A stretch of 64,000 nt of DNA. It comes from Sulfuritalea sp. Its GTDB lineage: Bacteria; Pseudomonadota; Gammaproteobacteria; Burkholderiales; Rhodocyclaceae. The position numbers and the translations under genes were made by a program. The stretch lies in assembly GCA_023700805.1 (NCBI GenBank), contig JAMPYF010000008.1:1-64000 (forward strand), given 5' to 3'. Shown piece by piece: positions 26,370-36,380 of the stretch. The notes under the pieces were generated by a model that was given only the letters and a program-made list of their open reading frames with translations, was not told where the DNA came from and did no database searches. Position 1 is the stretch's first letter. The number at the start of each line of letters is the position of its first letter.

Positions 26370-27893
26370 ATGGATACGATGAAGGGCACCGCGAGCAGCA
26401 CAAGCGCGACTGGAGAAATGCAGAGCGTTGAGGCGCGCTACGGCGTGCTGCTCGAATCGATGCCGGACGGCATACTCATCGTCGATGCGCACGGGCGCAT
26501 CGCGGTCTGCAACACGCAGGTAGAGAACCTGTTTGGTTACGCGCGCGAACAATTACGCGGCCAGCCGATTGAGATCCTGTTGCCGGAGCGTTTTCGCGGC
26601 GCGCACATCGGGCACCGTTCAAGTTATTTCGTGCAGCCGCGTGCGCGTGCCATGGGACGCGGCCTGGAGTTGTACGGACTACGTCAGGATGGCACCGAGT
26701 TCCCCTTGGAGATCAGTCTGAGCCCGTTGTCCACTCCGGAGGGCAACTTTGCCATGAGCGCCATTCGCGATGTCAGCGAGCGCCACAAGGCCGATGCGAA
26801 ATTCCGAGGGCTGCTGGAGTCCGCGCCCGACTCCATCGTGATTGTCAATCGCGACGGCAACATCGTCCTGGTCAATTCGCAGACCGAAAGGCTGTTCGGC
26901 TACGCGCGCGACGAACTGCTCGGGCACCCGATAGAGATGCTCATGCCGGCTCGCTTCGAGGCGCAGCACCCGCAGCATCGAACGTCCTTCTTTACCGATC
27001 CTCGCGTGAGACCGATGGGCATGGGTCTGGAACTCTATGGCCTGCGCAAGGACGGCGAGGAATTCCCGATCGAGATCAGCCTGAGCCCCCTTGAGACCGA
27101 AGACGGGCGTCTGGTGTCGAGTGCCATTCGCGACATTACCTGGCGCAAGCGCATCCAGCACGACCTGCAGGAAAAGAACGAGGAACTGGCCCGGGCCAAC
27201 CAGGCCAAGGACCAGTTCCTCGCCAGCATGAGTCACGAATTGCGCACGCCGCTGAATGCCGTGATCGGCTTTACCGGCACTCTGCTGATGCAATTGCCCG
27301 GCCCGTTGAATGCCGACCAGCAACACCAGTTGCGCACCGTGCAGTCCAGCGCCAAGCATCTACTGGCGCTCATCAACGATCTGCTCGACCTGGCCAAGAT
27401 CGAAGCCGGCAAGCTGGAGCTCACCCGGGTGCCGGTGGACTGCGAACAGGTCATGGCTGAAGTTGCGGCATCGCTACGCCCCATAGCCGAGGCCCGGGGC
27501 ATCGCGCTTCGGATGGACAAGTGCGATGAACCGCTGGTGATCAATGCGGACCGCCGCGCCATCAGCCAGGTGCTGATCAACCTGATCAACAACGCCATCA
27601 AGTTCACGGAAACGGGCGGCGTCACCTTGTCCGGCGGCTGGTCGGCGGAACCGCACGGCAATGTCATGCGACTGTCGGTCCATGACACCGGCGTCGGCAT
27701 CCGCGAGGCCGACCAGGCCGGGCTGTTCAGCGCCTTCTCGCGCCTGTCGGAACCCAGCCTGCTGGCGCGCGAGGGGACCGGCCTTGGGCTCCATCTGAGC
27801 CGCATGCTGGCCGAAGCCATGGGCGGATCCATCACCTTCGACAGCACCTTCGGCGTCGGCAGCACCTTCACCCTGAACCTGCCGGAAGGCTGA
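26370..27893 (+). CDS. Soluble hybrid-free histidine kinase with two PAS domains
   Basis: A 507-residue kinase with no membrane segment. Two tandem PAS domains (about 22-140 and 145-265) are strikingly alike: [20 protein letters not shown] in the first versus [20 protein letters not shown] in the second, pointing to an internal duplication. The HisKA domain has [16 protein letters not shown] with His289. The ATPase domain has the N box [10 protein letters not shown], then DTGVGI and [14 protein letters not shown] lies 6 nt before the ATG. It is followed within 20 bp by a lone receiver gene and the REC-GGDEF-EAL gene, which probably receive its phosphate. Confidence 0.93.
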   Translation: MDTMKGTASSTSATGEMQSVEARYGVLLESMPDGILIVDAHGRIAVCNTQVENLFGYAREQLRGQPIEILLPERFRGAHIGHRSSYFVQPRARAMGRGLELYGLRQDGTEFPLEISLSPLSTPEGNFAMSAIRDVSERHKADAKFRGLLESAPDSIVIVNRDGNIVLVNSQTERLFGYARDELLGHPIEMLMPARFEAQHPQHRTSFFTDPRVRPMGMGLELYGLRKDGEEFPIEISLSPLETEDGRLVSSAIRDITWRKRIQHDLQEKNEELARANQAKDQFLASMSHELRTPLNAVIGFTGTLLMQLPGPLNADQQHQLRTVQSSAKHLLALINDLLDLAKIEAGKLELTRVPVDCEQVMAEVAASLRPIAEARGIALRMDKCDEPLVINADRRAISQVLINLINNAIKFTETGGVTLSGGWSAEPHGNVMRLSVHDTGVGIREADQAGLFSAFSRLSEPSLLAREGTGLGLHLSRMLAEAMGGSITFDSTFGVGSTFTLNLPEG

Positions 27894-27909
27894 GCGGCGG
27901 ACATCGAAC

Positions 27910-28311
27910 ATGCCGGCGAGGATACTGATCATCGAGGACGATCCCTCCAGCCTGGAGCTGGTGACCTACCTGCTCGTTCGTGCGGGCTACGAGGCGATTC
28001 CCGCCGCAAATGGTCTGGACGGATCGCGCCGCGCCCTGAGCGCCCTGGCGGACCTGGTGCTCTGCGACCTGCAGTTGCCGCTCATGAACGGCTACGAAGT
28101 GCTAAAAAGCCTTCGCAACGATGCGCGCACGCAAGATCTGCGCGTCATTGCGCTGACGGCGTTCTCGATGCAGGGGGATCGCGACAAGGTGCTGGCAGCG
28201 GGGTTCAATGGCTACATGTCCAAGCCGATTGATCCGGAAACCTTCGTGCGCGACGTCGAATCCTACCTGGCGCCGGACATCCTCGCCCCGCGCGGCACCG
28301 GCGCCGGCTGA
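27910..28311 (+). CDS. Single-domain response regulator (receiver only)
   Basis: A 133-residue CheY-like protein with acidic pair EDD at 9-11, phospho-acceptor Asp53 in LVLCDLQLPLMNGYEVL, the Thr/Ser switch in IALTAFS and the conserved Lys in YMSKPIDPETF. No output domain, so it likely acts in a phosphorelay or by protein contact with its operon partners. Confidence 0.93.
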   Translation: MPARILIIEDDPSSLELVTYLLVRAGYEAIPAANGLDGSRRALSALADLVLCDLQLPLMNGYEVLKSLRNDARTQDLRVIALTAFSMQGDRDKVLAAGFNGYMSKPIDPETFVRDVESYLAPDILAPRGTGAG

Positions 28312-28322
28312 CGGGGACAATC

Positions 28323-31300
28323 ATGGCCAGGATCCTGGTCGTCGACGATCGCCCGACCAATCGCCAGATGCTGCTGACCCTGCTGGGCTATACCGGTCAT
28401 GAGCTGATCGAGGCCGGCAACGGCGCCGATGCGCTGGAACTGGTTCGCAGCTCGCACCCCGACCTGGTGATCAGCGACATCCTCATGCCGACCATGGACG
28501 GCTACGAGTTCGTGCGCGAGTTGCGCGCCGATCCCGCCATCGCCGCCACCCCGGTTATCTTTTACACCGCCACCTTCAGCAAGCCCGAGGCGGAAAGCCT
28601 TGCCCACACCTGCGGCGTAAGCATCGTGCTGCCCAAACCCTGCGATCCCGGGGTCATACTGGCGGCCGTGGAGCAGGTCGTTGGCCGACCGCCCAAGCCG
28701 ATGCGGACAGCGTTTGCCGGGCGGGCCCCGCCGACGGAGCGGGGCGACGTGGCACCGCCTCTCAAATCCTCGCCGTTGCAAGGCAGCGTCGAGGCCTACA
28801 CCCATGAGCTGCAGGCGGTTCAGGCGGAATTCGAGGAAATCGCGCGGCAACCCCCTGAGCTGATGAACGATCCGCGCTGGTTACGCGAGACCGCCGGACA
28901 ATTCTCGGCCAACGCCACGCATCTGCAGCGGCTGGCGAGCCGGCTTTCCGCGGTTTTCGAAGTCGGCATGGTGGCCAGCGCCGAGCGCGATCCGGAACGG
29001 CTGCTCAAGCTGTTCTTCGGCGCGGTATGCGACATCGTGACGTCGGACTATGCCGCCGTCGGCATGCTCGACGAGCAGGAGCAATCGCTGGCCTGCGTCT
29101 TCGCCAAAGGTGTCGACACCACCCTGTTTCGGCAGCCCGGCGCAAGCGGCGTTCTGTCTGCCCTGCTGGCCGGGCATACGCCTATCCATGCGTGCAGCCC
29201 GGCGCTCGACGCGAGCCACGGCGAACTGCCCGATGGCCATCCGCCGGTGCGCAATTTTCTGGGCGTCGCCGTGAAGTCTGCGGAACGCGTGCATGGCTGG
29301 CTGTACTTTGGCAACCGCACGGGAGCCGCCGATTTCGACGAGGAAGACGAGCGCATGGCGAGTCTCATGGCGGGGCGACTCGCCCTGATGTACGAGAACG
29401 CCATGCTCTACGACGTCATCCAGCGGCATGCTGCGGAACTGCAATTGCAGATCGTCGAGCGACACAGGGCCGCCGAAAAGCTGAGAGAAAGCGAGCTGCG
29501 CCTGCGGGAGATTTCCGAAAACATCAACGATGTCTTCTACCTGGTATCTCCCGACCTGCAGCGCATGCTGTACGTCAACAGCTCCTACGAGCGCATCTGG
29601 GGTCGTCCGCTGCAAACGCTGTACGACGACGCGCGCACCTGGACCGAGGCCATCCATCCGGATGACCGAGTGCGCGTCGGCGAAGTGCTGAAGAGCAGTC
29701 ACGGCAAAGGCAGCTTCGACGTCGAATACCGCATCGTGCGGCCGGACGGCGATGTGCGCTGGATAAAGGCGCGCTCCTACCCGGTGCTGGACGACGCGGG
29801 CCAGGTGTATCGGGTGGCGGGCATGGCATCGGACATCACTGCGGCGAAGGCCGCCGACAATCGCATCCGGCGGCTCAATCGCGTCTATTCGGTGCTGAGC
29901 GGGATCAACGCGCTGTTGGTGCGCGTGCGCGACCGGGACGAATTGTTCCGCGAGTCCTGTCGCATTGCCGTCGAGCAGGGACATTTTCTGCGCGCCTGGA
30001 TCGGTGTCGTGGAGCCAGGTAAGACAGGAGTGCGCCTGGTCGCGACCAGCGGAAACGACGAGGGCGGCTACTTCGATCACGCGCGCAAGGCGCTGGCGGC
30101 GCAGACGCCCGACTCCCGGGAGTTGAAGTTCCGCGTGCTGGAGACCCGGCGCCCGGTCTTCGTGAATCACCTGGAGACCTCCGCGCGCGGCATTGATCTG
30201 CACGAGCACGCATTGGCCATCGGCACACGGGCCATCGGCATTCTGCCCATCGTGCTGGGCGACGCTGCCGCAGCCATCATGGTGCTGCACGCCGCCGAGA
30301 GCGGTTTTTTCGACGACGAAGAAACAAAGCTGCTCGAAGAGCTCGCGGGCGACATCGGCTTCGCCCTCGACCATCTGGAGAAATCGGACCGGGTCGACTA
30401 CCTCGCCTACTACGACGTGCTGACGGGCCTGGCCAATCGTGCGCTCTTCAGCAAGCGCCTCGAACAATATATCGAGAAGGCGGCGCGCGAGCACACGCGT
30501 CTTGCCGTGGTGCTGTTCGACATCGACCGCTTCCGTCACTACAACGATGCCTTCGGCCGTCACGCCGGCGACGACCTGCTCAAGCAGGTGGCAGCGCGTT
30601 GCGGGCCGGACAAGATCCGCTATGCGCGCCTCAACGCCGACAACTTCGCCGTCATCCTGCCCGACGTGGCTGGCGAGGAAAGCGTGGCGAAAACCGTCCT
30701 GCGGCGCCAGCAGGAAGCGTTCGGTCCGCCTTTCAAGATTGGCGACCAGGAGGTTCGCGTGGCGGTGTGCGCCGGCATTGCGCTGTATCCGGACAACGGC
30801 GAGACCCCCGAAGTGCTGGTGCGCAATGCCGAGGCGGCGCTGAAGCAGGCCAAGAAGGGGTCGGCGCACTACCTTTTCTATGAGCCGCAGATGAACCATC
30901 GCGTGAGCGAGCGGCTCGGCATCGAGAACCGGCTGCGGCAAGCGCTGGAAAAGCAGCAATTCGTCCTCCACTACCAGCCCAAGGTGTCGCTCGAGACCAA
31001 TCGGATCAACGGCATGGAGGCCCTCATCCGCTGGAACGACCCGGCTCACGGCCTGCTGCCGCCGGTGCAGTTCATTTCCATCCTCGAGGAGACTGGCATG
31101 ATCCTCGAGGTCGGCGCGTGGGTGATGCAGCAGGCGATCGCGGACATACGGCGCTGGGAAAGCGCCGGCCTGCGCGTGCCGCGAGTGGCGGTCAACGTGT
31201 CGCCGATCCAGTTGCAGCAGGCCGATTTTCTGGACACCGTGCGCGCCAACCTGGCCTTGATGACGGTGACTTCGCGCCTGGACATCGAGATCACCGAGTC

Positions 31301-31685
31301 GGTGCTCATGGAAGACATCGAAGCCAACATCGGCAAGCTGCGCGCCGTGCGCGCCATGGGCGTCGGCATCGCCATCGACGATTTCGGCACCGGCTATTCC
31401 TCGCTCGCCTACCTGGCGCGGCTGCCGGTGGGTGCGCTCAAGATCGACAGGTCCTTCGTCGTGACCATGCTCGAGAGCGCTGACGTCATGACGCTGGTGT
31501 CCACCATCATTACCCTGGCGCGCGCGCTCAATCTGAAAGTGATCGCCGAAGGCGTGGATGATCAGGAGCAGGCGCGAATCCTGCGGCTGCTGCGCTGCGA
31601 TGAAATGCAAGGCTACCTGTTCAGCAAGCCGATTCCCTTTGAGGACATGTCCCGGATGCTGGCCGGCGCGGAAGCACCGTCCTGA
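28323..31685 (+). CDS. REC-GAF-PAS-GAF-GGDEF-EAL cyclic-di-GMP protein
   Basis: A 1120-residue multidomain regulator. Order: receiver (1-120, phospho-acceptor Asp52 in LVISDILMPTMDGYEF), a GAF-like domain (about 215-360), PAS (about 385-505), a second GAF-like domain (about 520-680), GGDEF (about 695-855) and EAL (about 865-1115). The GGDEF signature is degenerate (ARLNADNFAVI near 768), so cyclase activity is not expected. The EAL domain is intact by eye: MEALIRW near 898, DDFGTGYSSL and KIDRSFV. It therefore probably hydrolyses cyclic-di-GMP under control of the adjacent kinase. It is the third gene of the operon. Confidence 0.92.
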   Translation: MARILVVDDRPTNRQMLLTLLGYTGHELIEAGNGADALELVRSSHPDLVISDILMPTMDGYEFVRELRADPAIAATPVIFYTATFSKPEAESLAHTCGVSIVLPKPCDPGVILAAVEQVVGRPPKPMRTAFAGRAPPTERGDVAPPLKSSPLQGSVEAYTHELQAVQAEFEEIARQPPELMNDPRWLRETAGQFSANATHLQRLASRLSAVFEVGMVASAERDPERLLKLFFGAVCDIVTSDYAAVGMLDEQEQSLACVFAKGVDTTLFRQPGASGVLSALLAGHTPIHACSPALDASHGELPDGHPPVRNFLGVAVKSAERVHGWLYFGNRTGAADFDEEDERMASLMAGRLALMYENAMLYDVIQRHAAELQLQIVERHRAAEKLRESELRLREISENINDVFYLVSPDLQRMLYVNSSYERIWGRPLQTLYDDARTWTEAIHPDDRVRVGEVLKSSHGKGSFDVEYRIVRPDGDVRWIKARSYPVLDDAGQVYRVAGMASDITAAKAADNRIRRLNRVYSVLSGINALLVRVRDRDELFRESCRIAVEQGHFLRAWIGVVEPGKTGVRLVATSGNDEGGYFDHARKALAAQTPDSRELKFRVLETRRPVFVNHLETSARGIDLHEHALAIGTRAIGILPIVLGDAAAAIMVLHAAESGFFDDEETKLLEELAGDIGFALDHLEKSDRVDYLAYYDVLTGLANRALFSKRLEQYIEKAAREHTRLAVVLFDIDRFRHYNDAFGRHAGDDLLKQVAARCGPDKIRYARLNADNFAVILPDVAGEESVAKTVLRRQQEAFGPPFKIGDQEVRVAVCAGIALYPDNGETPEVLVRNAEAALKQAKKGSAHYLFYEPQMNHRVSERLGIENRLRQALEKQQFVLHYQPKVSLETNRINGMEALIRWNDPAHGLLPPVQFISILEETGMILEVGAWVMQQAIADIRRWESAGLRVPRVAVNVSPIQLQQADFLDTVRANLALMTVTSRLDIEITESVLMEDIEANIGKLRAVRAMGVGIAIDDFGTGYSSLAYLARLPVGALKIDRSFVVTMLESADVMTLVSTIITLARALNLKVIAEGVDDQEQARILRLLRCDEMQGYLFSKPIPFEDMSRMLAGAEAPS

Positions 31686-31842
31686 CAGGCGGCCAAGCGA
31701 AACGAGATGGGCGCCCCGGCACCGATTGGAATCCTGCTCAGGCTGTCCACCTTCGGTTGCGGATAGTCAATTCAAACGCCATTCTTCACCGATCGACCCC
31801 AGGCCATTGGCCCGGATACTGTTGCCCTTCAGACCTGGATCC

Positions 31843-31867
31843 GCCGTGCCGCCAGCGCCAACTTTCT
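31843..31867 (+). repeat. Dispersed 25-nt repeat, copy 6
   Basis: GCCGTGC followed by CGCCAGCGCCAACTTTCT. It overlaps the icmF stop codon (31866-31868) by two bases in the convergent gap. Confidence 0.8.
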
Positions 31868-34800
31868 ACATCGAGCGCCGGTACTGCCCTCCGACGAGAT
31901 ACAGGGCATTGGAAATCTGCCCCAGCGAGCAATGGCGCACGGCGTCCATCATCACGGCGAAGACGTTGCCGTTGTCGATCACGGCTTGCTTCAGCCGGGC
32001 CAGACAGGCCTCGGCTTCGCCGGCGTTGCGCTGCTGGAAATCCGCCAGCCGCTTGAGTTGCGACTGCTTCTCCTCTTCGGTCGAGCGCGCCAGCTCGATT
32101 TCGCTGGCGACGCCCGAGCCGTGCGGATTGAGGAAGGTATTGACGCCGATGATCGGGTAGGAGCCGTCGTGCTTCTTGTGCTCGTAGTGCATCGACTCTT
32201 CCTGGATTTTGCCGCGCTGGTAGCCGGTCTCCATGGCGCCGAGGACGCCGCCGCGGCTGGCGATGGCTTCGAATTCCTTCAACACGGCTTCCTCGACCAG
32301 GTCGGTCAGTTCCTCGATGATGAAGGCTCCCTGGTTCGGGTTCTCGTTCTTCGCCACGCCCCATTCGCGGTTGATGATGAGCTGGATCGCCATGGCGCGG
32401 CGCACCGACTCCTCGGTCGGCGTGGTGATCGCCTCGTCGTAGGCATTGGTGTGCAGGCTGTTGCAGTTGTCGTAGATCGCGATCAGCGCCTGCAGCGTGG
32501 TGCGGATGTCGTTGAAGTCCATTTCCTGCGCGTGCAGCGAGCGCCCGGATGTCTGGATGTGGTACTTGAGCTTCTGGCTGCGCTCGTTGGCGCCGTAGCG
32601 GTTCTTCATCGCCACGGCCCAGATGCGGCGTGCGACGCGGCCGATCACCGAGTATTCCGGATCCATGCCATTGCTGAAGAAGAAAGAGAGGTTGCCGGCG
32701 AAGTCGTCGATGTGCATGCCGCGCGCGAGGTAGGTCTCGACGTAGGTGAAGCCGTTGGCCAGGGTGAAGGCGAGCTGGCTGATCGGGTTGGCGCCGGCTT
32801 CGGCGATGTGGTAGCCGGAGATCGAGACCGAGTAGAAATTGCGGATCTGGTGATGGACGAAATACTCCTGGATGTCGCCCATCATTTTCAGCGCGAACTC
32901 GGTCGAGAATATGCAGGTGTTCTGGCCCTGGTCTTCCTTGAGGATGTCGGCCTGCACCGTGCCGCGCACCGATGACAGCGTCCAGGCGCGAATCTTGTCG
33001 GCCTCGTCCTCGGTCGCGTCGCGGCCGTTCTGCTCGCGGAATTTCGCTATCTGCTGGTCGATCGCGGCATTGAGGAACATCGCGAGGATCATCGGCGCCG
33101 GGCCGTTGATGGTCATCGACACCGAGGTCGCCGGGTCGCAGAGGTCGAAGCCCGAGTAGAGCACCTTGAGGTCGTCCAGCGTGGCGATCGAGACGCCCGA
33201 GTTGCCGATCTTGCCGTAGATGTCGGGGCGCGGATCGGGGTCGCAGCCGTAGAGCGTGACCGAATCGAAGGCCGTGGACAGGCGCTTGGCCGGCATGCCT
33301 TCGGAAACTTTGAGGAAGCGCTTGTTGGTGCGGAAGGCGTCGCCCTCGCCGGCGAACATGCGCGTCGGGTCCTCGTTCTCGCGCTTGAAGGCAAAGACGC
33401 CGGCAGTGTAGGGAAACGACCCGGGCACGTTCTCGCGCATCAGGAACTTGAGCAGTTCGCCCTCGTCGTCGAAGCGCGGCAGCGCCACCTTGCGGATCCT
33501 GGTGCCCGACATGGTCTCGTAGATCAGGCCGGTGCGGATTTCCTTGTCGCGGATCTTCACCACGTACTCGTCGCCGGCATAGGCCTTCTTCATGTCCGGC
33601 CACATCGCCAGGAGCTTCCTGGCATGCGGCGTGAGCTGGCCGTCCTTCCAGGCGATCAGTTCGTCGAAATCTGTCGCGTTCTTCTTGCAGGCCTCGAAGA
33701 TGGCCTTGGCGGTTTTCAGCGACTGCCGCTCGCGCGCCAGCAGCGCCTGCTCGGCAATGTGCTTGTGATAGCCGCGCAGGCTGTCGGCGATTTCGGCCAG
33801 GTAGCGCACGCGGTCGGCCGGCACGATGGCGCGCCCGGCCGATGAGTGCTTGACGTTAACCGCCGGCAGGATGCCCTGCTTGAACTTCAGTCCGCGCTCG
33901 GCCAGGCGCGGCACCAGCGCCTGGTACAGCGCGGTGACGCCGTCGTCGTTGAAGCGCGCCGCCATGGTGCCGAACACCGGCATGTCGTCCGGCTTTTCGC
34001 CGAATCGTTCACGGTTGCGCTGGTACTGCTTGCGCACGTCGCGCAGCGCATCGGAGGCCCCGCGTCGGTCGAACTTGTTGATCGCGACGAAGTCGGCGAA
34101 GTCGAGCATGTCGATCTTTTCCAGCTGCGAGGCGGCGCCGAATTCCGGAGTCATGACGTAGAGCGAGACATCGACCAGCGGCACGATCGCGGCATCGCCC
34201 TGGCCTATGCCCGACGTCTCGACCACGACGAAGTCGAAGCCGGCCACCTTGCAGGCGGCGATGACGTCGGGCAGCGCCTTGGAGATTTCGCTGCCGGTGT
34301 CGCGCGTGGCCAGCGAGCGCATGTAGATGTTCGGATGCTGGATCGCATTCATGCGGATGCGGTCGCCCAAGAGCGCGCCGCCGGTGCGCTTGCGCGAGGG
34401 ATCGATCGAAATCACGGCGATGCGCTGAGAGTCGTCCTGGTCGAGGCGGAAGCGGCGGATCAGCTCGTCGGTCAGCGAGGACTTGCCGGCGCCGCCGGTG
34501 CCGGTGATGCCGAGAGTTGGCGCTGACGACACGGCGGCCTTCTCGTGCAGCGCCTTTTTCGCCTTTTCGGGCCAGGCGCCGTTCTCCAGCGCCGTGATGA
34601 TCTGCGCCAGGTTGCGCAGGCGCTCGGCGCGGTCGGCGACCTCGAGCGCTTTCATTTCCTGTGGCGCACGCTTGCTGATGTCGATATCGCAGCGCATCAC
34701 CATGTCGTTGATCATGCCCTGCAGGCCCATTTTCTGGCCGTCCTCGACCGAGTAGAGGTGGGCCACGCCGTAGTCGTGCAATTCCTTCATCTCGGCCGGC

Positions 34801-35135
34801 ACGATCACGCCGCCGCCGCCGCCGAAGACCTGGATGCTCTCGCCGCCGCGGCTCTTGAGCAGGTCGACCATGTACTTGAAGAACTCGACGTGGCCGCCCT
34901 GGTAGGACGACACCGCGATGCCCTGCGCATCCTCCTGCAGCGCCGCGTTGACGATTTCCTCGACCGAGCGGTTGTGGCCGAGGTGGATCACCTCGACGCC
35001 CGTGGATTGCAGGATGCGCCGCATGATGTTGATCGAGGCGTCATGGCCGTCGAACAGCGAGGTGGCGGTGACGAAACGCACCTTGTGCCTGGGCTTGTAG
35101 GGGATCAGTTTTGCAGCGATGCTGAGGTCGGTCAT
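31866..35135 (-). CDS. icmF: Fused isobutyryl-CoA mutase (IcmF)
   Basis: A 1089-residue adenosylcobalamin enzyme interconverting isobutyryl-CoA and n-butyryl-CoA (or related acyl-CoAs), with its own GTPase chaperone. Order: B12-binding domain ([12 protein letters not shown] near residue 35, LGHNRS), a MeaB-like G domain (Walker [14 protein letters not shown]), then the large TIM-barrel mutase domain ([36 protein letters not shown]). GVFAF carries Phe where methylmalonyl-CoA mutases have Tyr, favouring the isobutyryl type. The start MTDLS (ATG 35133-35135, GGAG upstream) matches Cupriavidus IcmF. A dispersed repeat copy falls in the linker between the B12 and G domains ([10 protein letters not shown]). 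Confidence 0.93.
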   Translation of the reverse strand: MTDLSIAAKLIPYKPRHKVRFVTATSLFDGHDASINIMRRILQSTGVEVIHLGHNRSVEEIVNAALQEDAQGIAVSSYQGGHVEFFKYMVDLLKSRGGESIQVFGGGGGVIVPAEMKELHDYGVAHLYSVEDGQKMGLQGMINDMVMRCDIDISKRAPQEMKALEVADRAERLRNLAQIITALENGAWPEKAKKALHEKAAVSSAPTLGITGTGGAGKSSLTDELIRRFRLDQDDSQRIAVISIDPSRKRTGGALLGDRIRMNAIQHPNIYMRSLATRDTGSEISKALPDVIAACKVAGFDFVVVETSGIGQGDAAIVPLVDVSLYVMTPEFGAASQLEKIDMLDFADFVAINKFDRRGASDALRDVRKQYQRNRERFGEKPDDMPVFGTMAARFNDDGVTALYQALVPRLAERGLKFKQGILPAVNVKHSSAGRAIVPADRVRYLAEIADSLRGYHKHIAEQALLARERQSLKTAKAIFEACKKNATDFDELIAWKDGQLTPHARKLLAMWPDMKKAYAGDEYVVKIRDKEIRTGLIYETMSGTRIRKVALPRFDDEGELLKFLMRENVPGSFPYTAGVFAFKRENEDPTRMFAGEGDAFRTNKRFLKVSEGMPAKRLSTAFDSVTLYGCDPDPRPDIYGKIGNSGVSIATLDDLKVLYSGFDLCDPATSVSMTINGPAPMILAMFLNAAIDQQIAKFREQNGRDATEDEADKIRAWTLSSVRGTVQADILKEDQGQNTCIFSTEFALKMMGDIQEYFVHHQIRNFYSVSISGYHIAEAGANPISQLAFTLANGFTYVETYLARGMHIDDFAGNLSFFFSNGMDPEYSVIGRVARRIWAVAMKNRYGANERSQKLKYHIQTSGRSLHAQEMDFNDIRTTLQALIAIYDNCNSLHTNAYDEAITTPTEESVRRAMAIQLIINREWGVAKNENPNQGAFIIEELTDLVEEAVLKEFEAIASRGGVLGAMETGYQRGKIQEESMHYEHKKHDGSYPIIGVNTFLNPHGSGVASEIELARSTEEEKQSQLKRLADFQQRNAGEAEACLARLKQAVIDNGNVFAVMMDAVRHCSLGQISNALYLVGGQYRRSM
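34511..34535 (-). repeat. Dispersed 25-nt repeat, copy 7
   Basis: On the minus strand GCCGTGT followed by CGTCAGCGCCAACTCTCG. In the icmF coding region, encoding VSSAPTLG in an interdomain linker. Confidence 0.75.
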
Positions 35136-35220
35136 GGCGGCAACTCCAGGATGGGCGGCGGAACTTGCATCATAGGTAAAGGCCTGCGATACCGCCATGA
35201 CACAAAACGACGAGAACTAT

Positions 35221-35239
35221 GCATAATTTGCCATTATGC
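35221..35239. promoter_or_regulatory. Palindrome over the araC-family start codon
   Basis: GCATAAT, 5-nt spacer, ATTATGC: a perfect inverted repeat that includes the ATG (35236-35238). CATAAT could serve as a -10 box, with ATGACA at 35197-35202 as a poor -35 (19-nt spacing). That would give a nearly leaderless mRNA. It could be an autoregulatory operator. Confidence 0.45.
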
Positions 35240-36300
35240 GCAGAACAGCCACTCCCTCACGGAACTCCGCCGGCAGCCCATCGACCGTCGCCATGGGCTT
35301 CGTCAGCGGCATTCTGTCGGGGGTGGCGCGGGCCGGGCTGGCGCCCGAGACCCTGCTCGACCGTGCAGGAATTGCCAGGAACCTGCTGCATGAGCGCAGC
35401 GCCCGCATCCCCGTCGCGCGCTATGCCGCGCTCTACCGCCTGATCAACGAAAGCCTCGACGACGAGGGTTTCGCGCTGTTTTCACGGCCCCTGCGCCGCG
35501 GCAGCTTCGAGTTCCTCTGCCGCGCCACGCTGTCCGCAGCAAACCTGGAGGAGGCGCTGCAACGCATCGCGCGCTTCCTGCATGTGGTGCAGGACGAGCT
35601 CGACGTGGAACTGGAACTAAGCGGCCGCGCCGCCGTCATCGTCATCAGCGAGGAACAGGCGCTGCCGGTCGGCGCTGCGGGGCGCGTGTTCGCCTACGAA
35701 TGGCTGCTGCGCATGATCCACGGCCTCGCCGCCTGGCTGGTGGCGCACCCGCTGCCGCTCGACGAAGTCTGCTTCCCTTACCCGCCGCCGCTCCATGCGG
35801 CCGACTACGAACTGGTCTTCGCGCCGCGCTACACCTTCGACGCGCCGCGCCTCGAAGCGCGCTTTCCGGCGGAATGGCTGGCCCTGCCGGTGCGCCGCGA
35901 CGAGGCGGCGCTGCGCAGCTTTCTCGCCGACGCGCCGGCTTCCATCACCACGCTGTATCGCCGCGACCGCGCGCTGGCCTTGCGCGTGCGCGAACACCTG
36001 CGCGCGGCCCTGCCCGAACAGCCGACGCTGCCGGCCATCGCGCGCCGCCTGTTCCTTTCGCCGCGCACGCTGCATCGCCGACTGGAAGACGAAGGCACGA
36101 GTTTTCGCGCCATCAAGGACGGCCTGCGCCGCGAGCTCGCCACCGACTGGCTGACCAAGACCGCACGCCCCCTGAGCCGCATCGGCGCCGACCTCGGCTT
36201 CGCCGACGCCGCCGCTTTCTATCGCGCCTTCAGCGCCTGGACCGGCAGCGGCCCGCGCGAATACCGCAGGCGCTTCCGCCACACCCCGCCATCGGTATAA
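35236..36300 (+). CDS. AraC-family transcription regulator
   Basis: A 354-residue regulator. The N-terminal arabinose-binding-like domain (about 20-220) has the OruR/ArgR-like look of this subfamily. The C-terminal double helix-turn-helix (about 250-345) has PTLPAIARRLFLSPRTLHRRLEDEGTSFRAIKDGLRRELATDWL and IGADLGFADAAAFYRAFSAWTGSGPREYRR. Divergent from icmF with about 100 bp between, it may regulate icmF in response to an acyl compound; this is inference. Its TAA stop is the first three bases of dispersed repeat copy 8. Confidence 0.92.
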   Translation: MRRTATPSRNSAGSPSTVAMGFVSGILSGVARAGLAPETLLDRAGIARNLLHERSARIPVARYAALYRLINESLDDEGFALFSRPLRRGSFEFLCRATLSAANLEEALQRIARFLHVVQDELDVELELSGRAAVIVISEEQALPVGAAGRVFAYEWLLRMIHGLAAWLVAHPLPLDEVCFPYPPPLHAADYELVFAPRYTFDAPRLEARFPAEWLALPVRRDEAALRSFLADAPASITTLYRRDRALALRVREHLRAALPEQPTLPAIARRLFLSPRTLHRRLEDEGTSFRAIKDGLRRELATDWLTKTARPLSRIGADLGFADAAAFYRAFSAWTGSGPREYRRRFRHTPPSV

Positions 36301-36322
36301 GAGTTGGCGCTTGCGATACGGC
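36298..36322 (-). repeat. Dispersed 25-nt repeat, copy 8
   Basis: On the minus strand GCCGTAT followed by CGCAAGCGCCAACTCTTA. Its end supplies the stop codon of the AraC-family gene; it lies in a convergent gap. Confidence 0.75.
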
Positions 36323-36380
36323 GAATTGCCCCGCAAAACGCATTCGATTCGCAGATTGACCTGAGATTTTCAGAATTGCG

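Noticed and set aside
28881-31610. A 909-codon open frame antisense to the REC-GGDEF-EAL gene
   Set aside because: Same reason; the sense strand carries intact EAL and receiver motifs.
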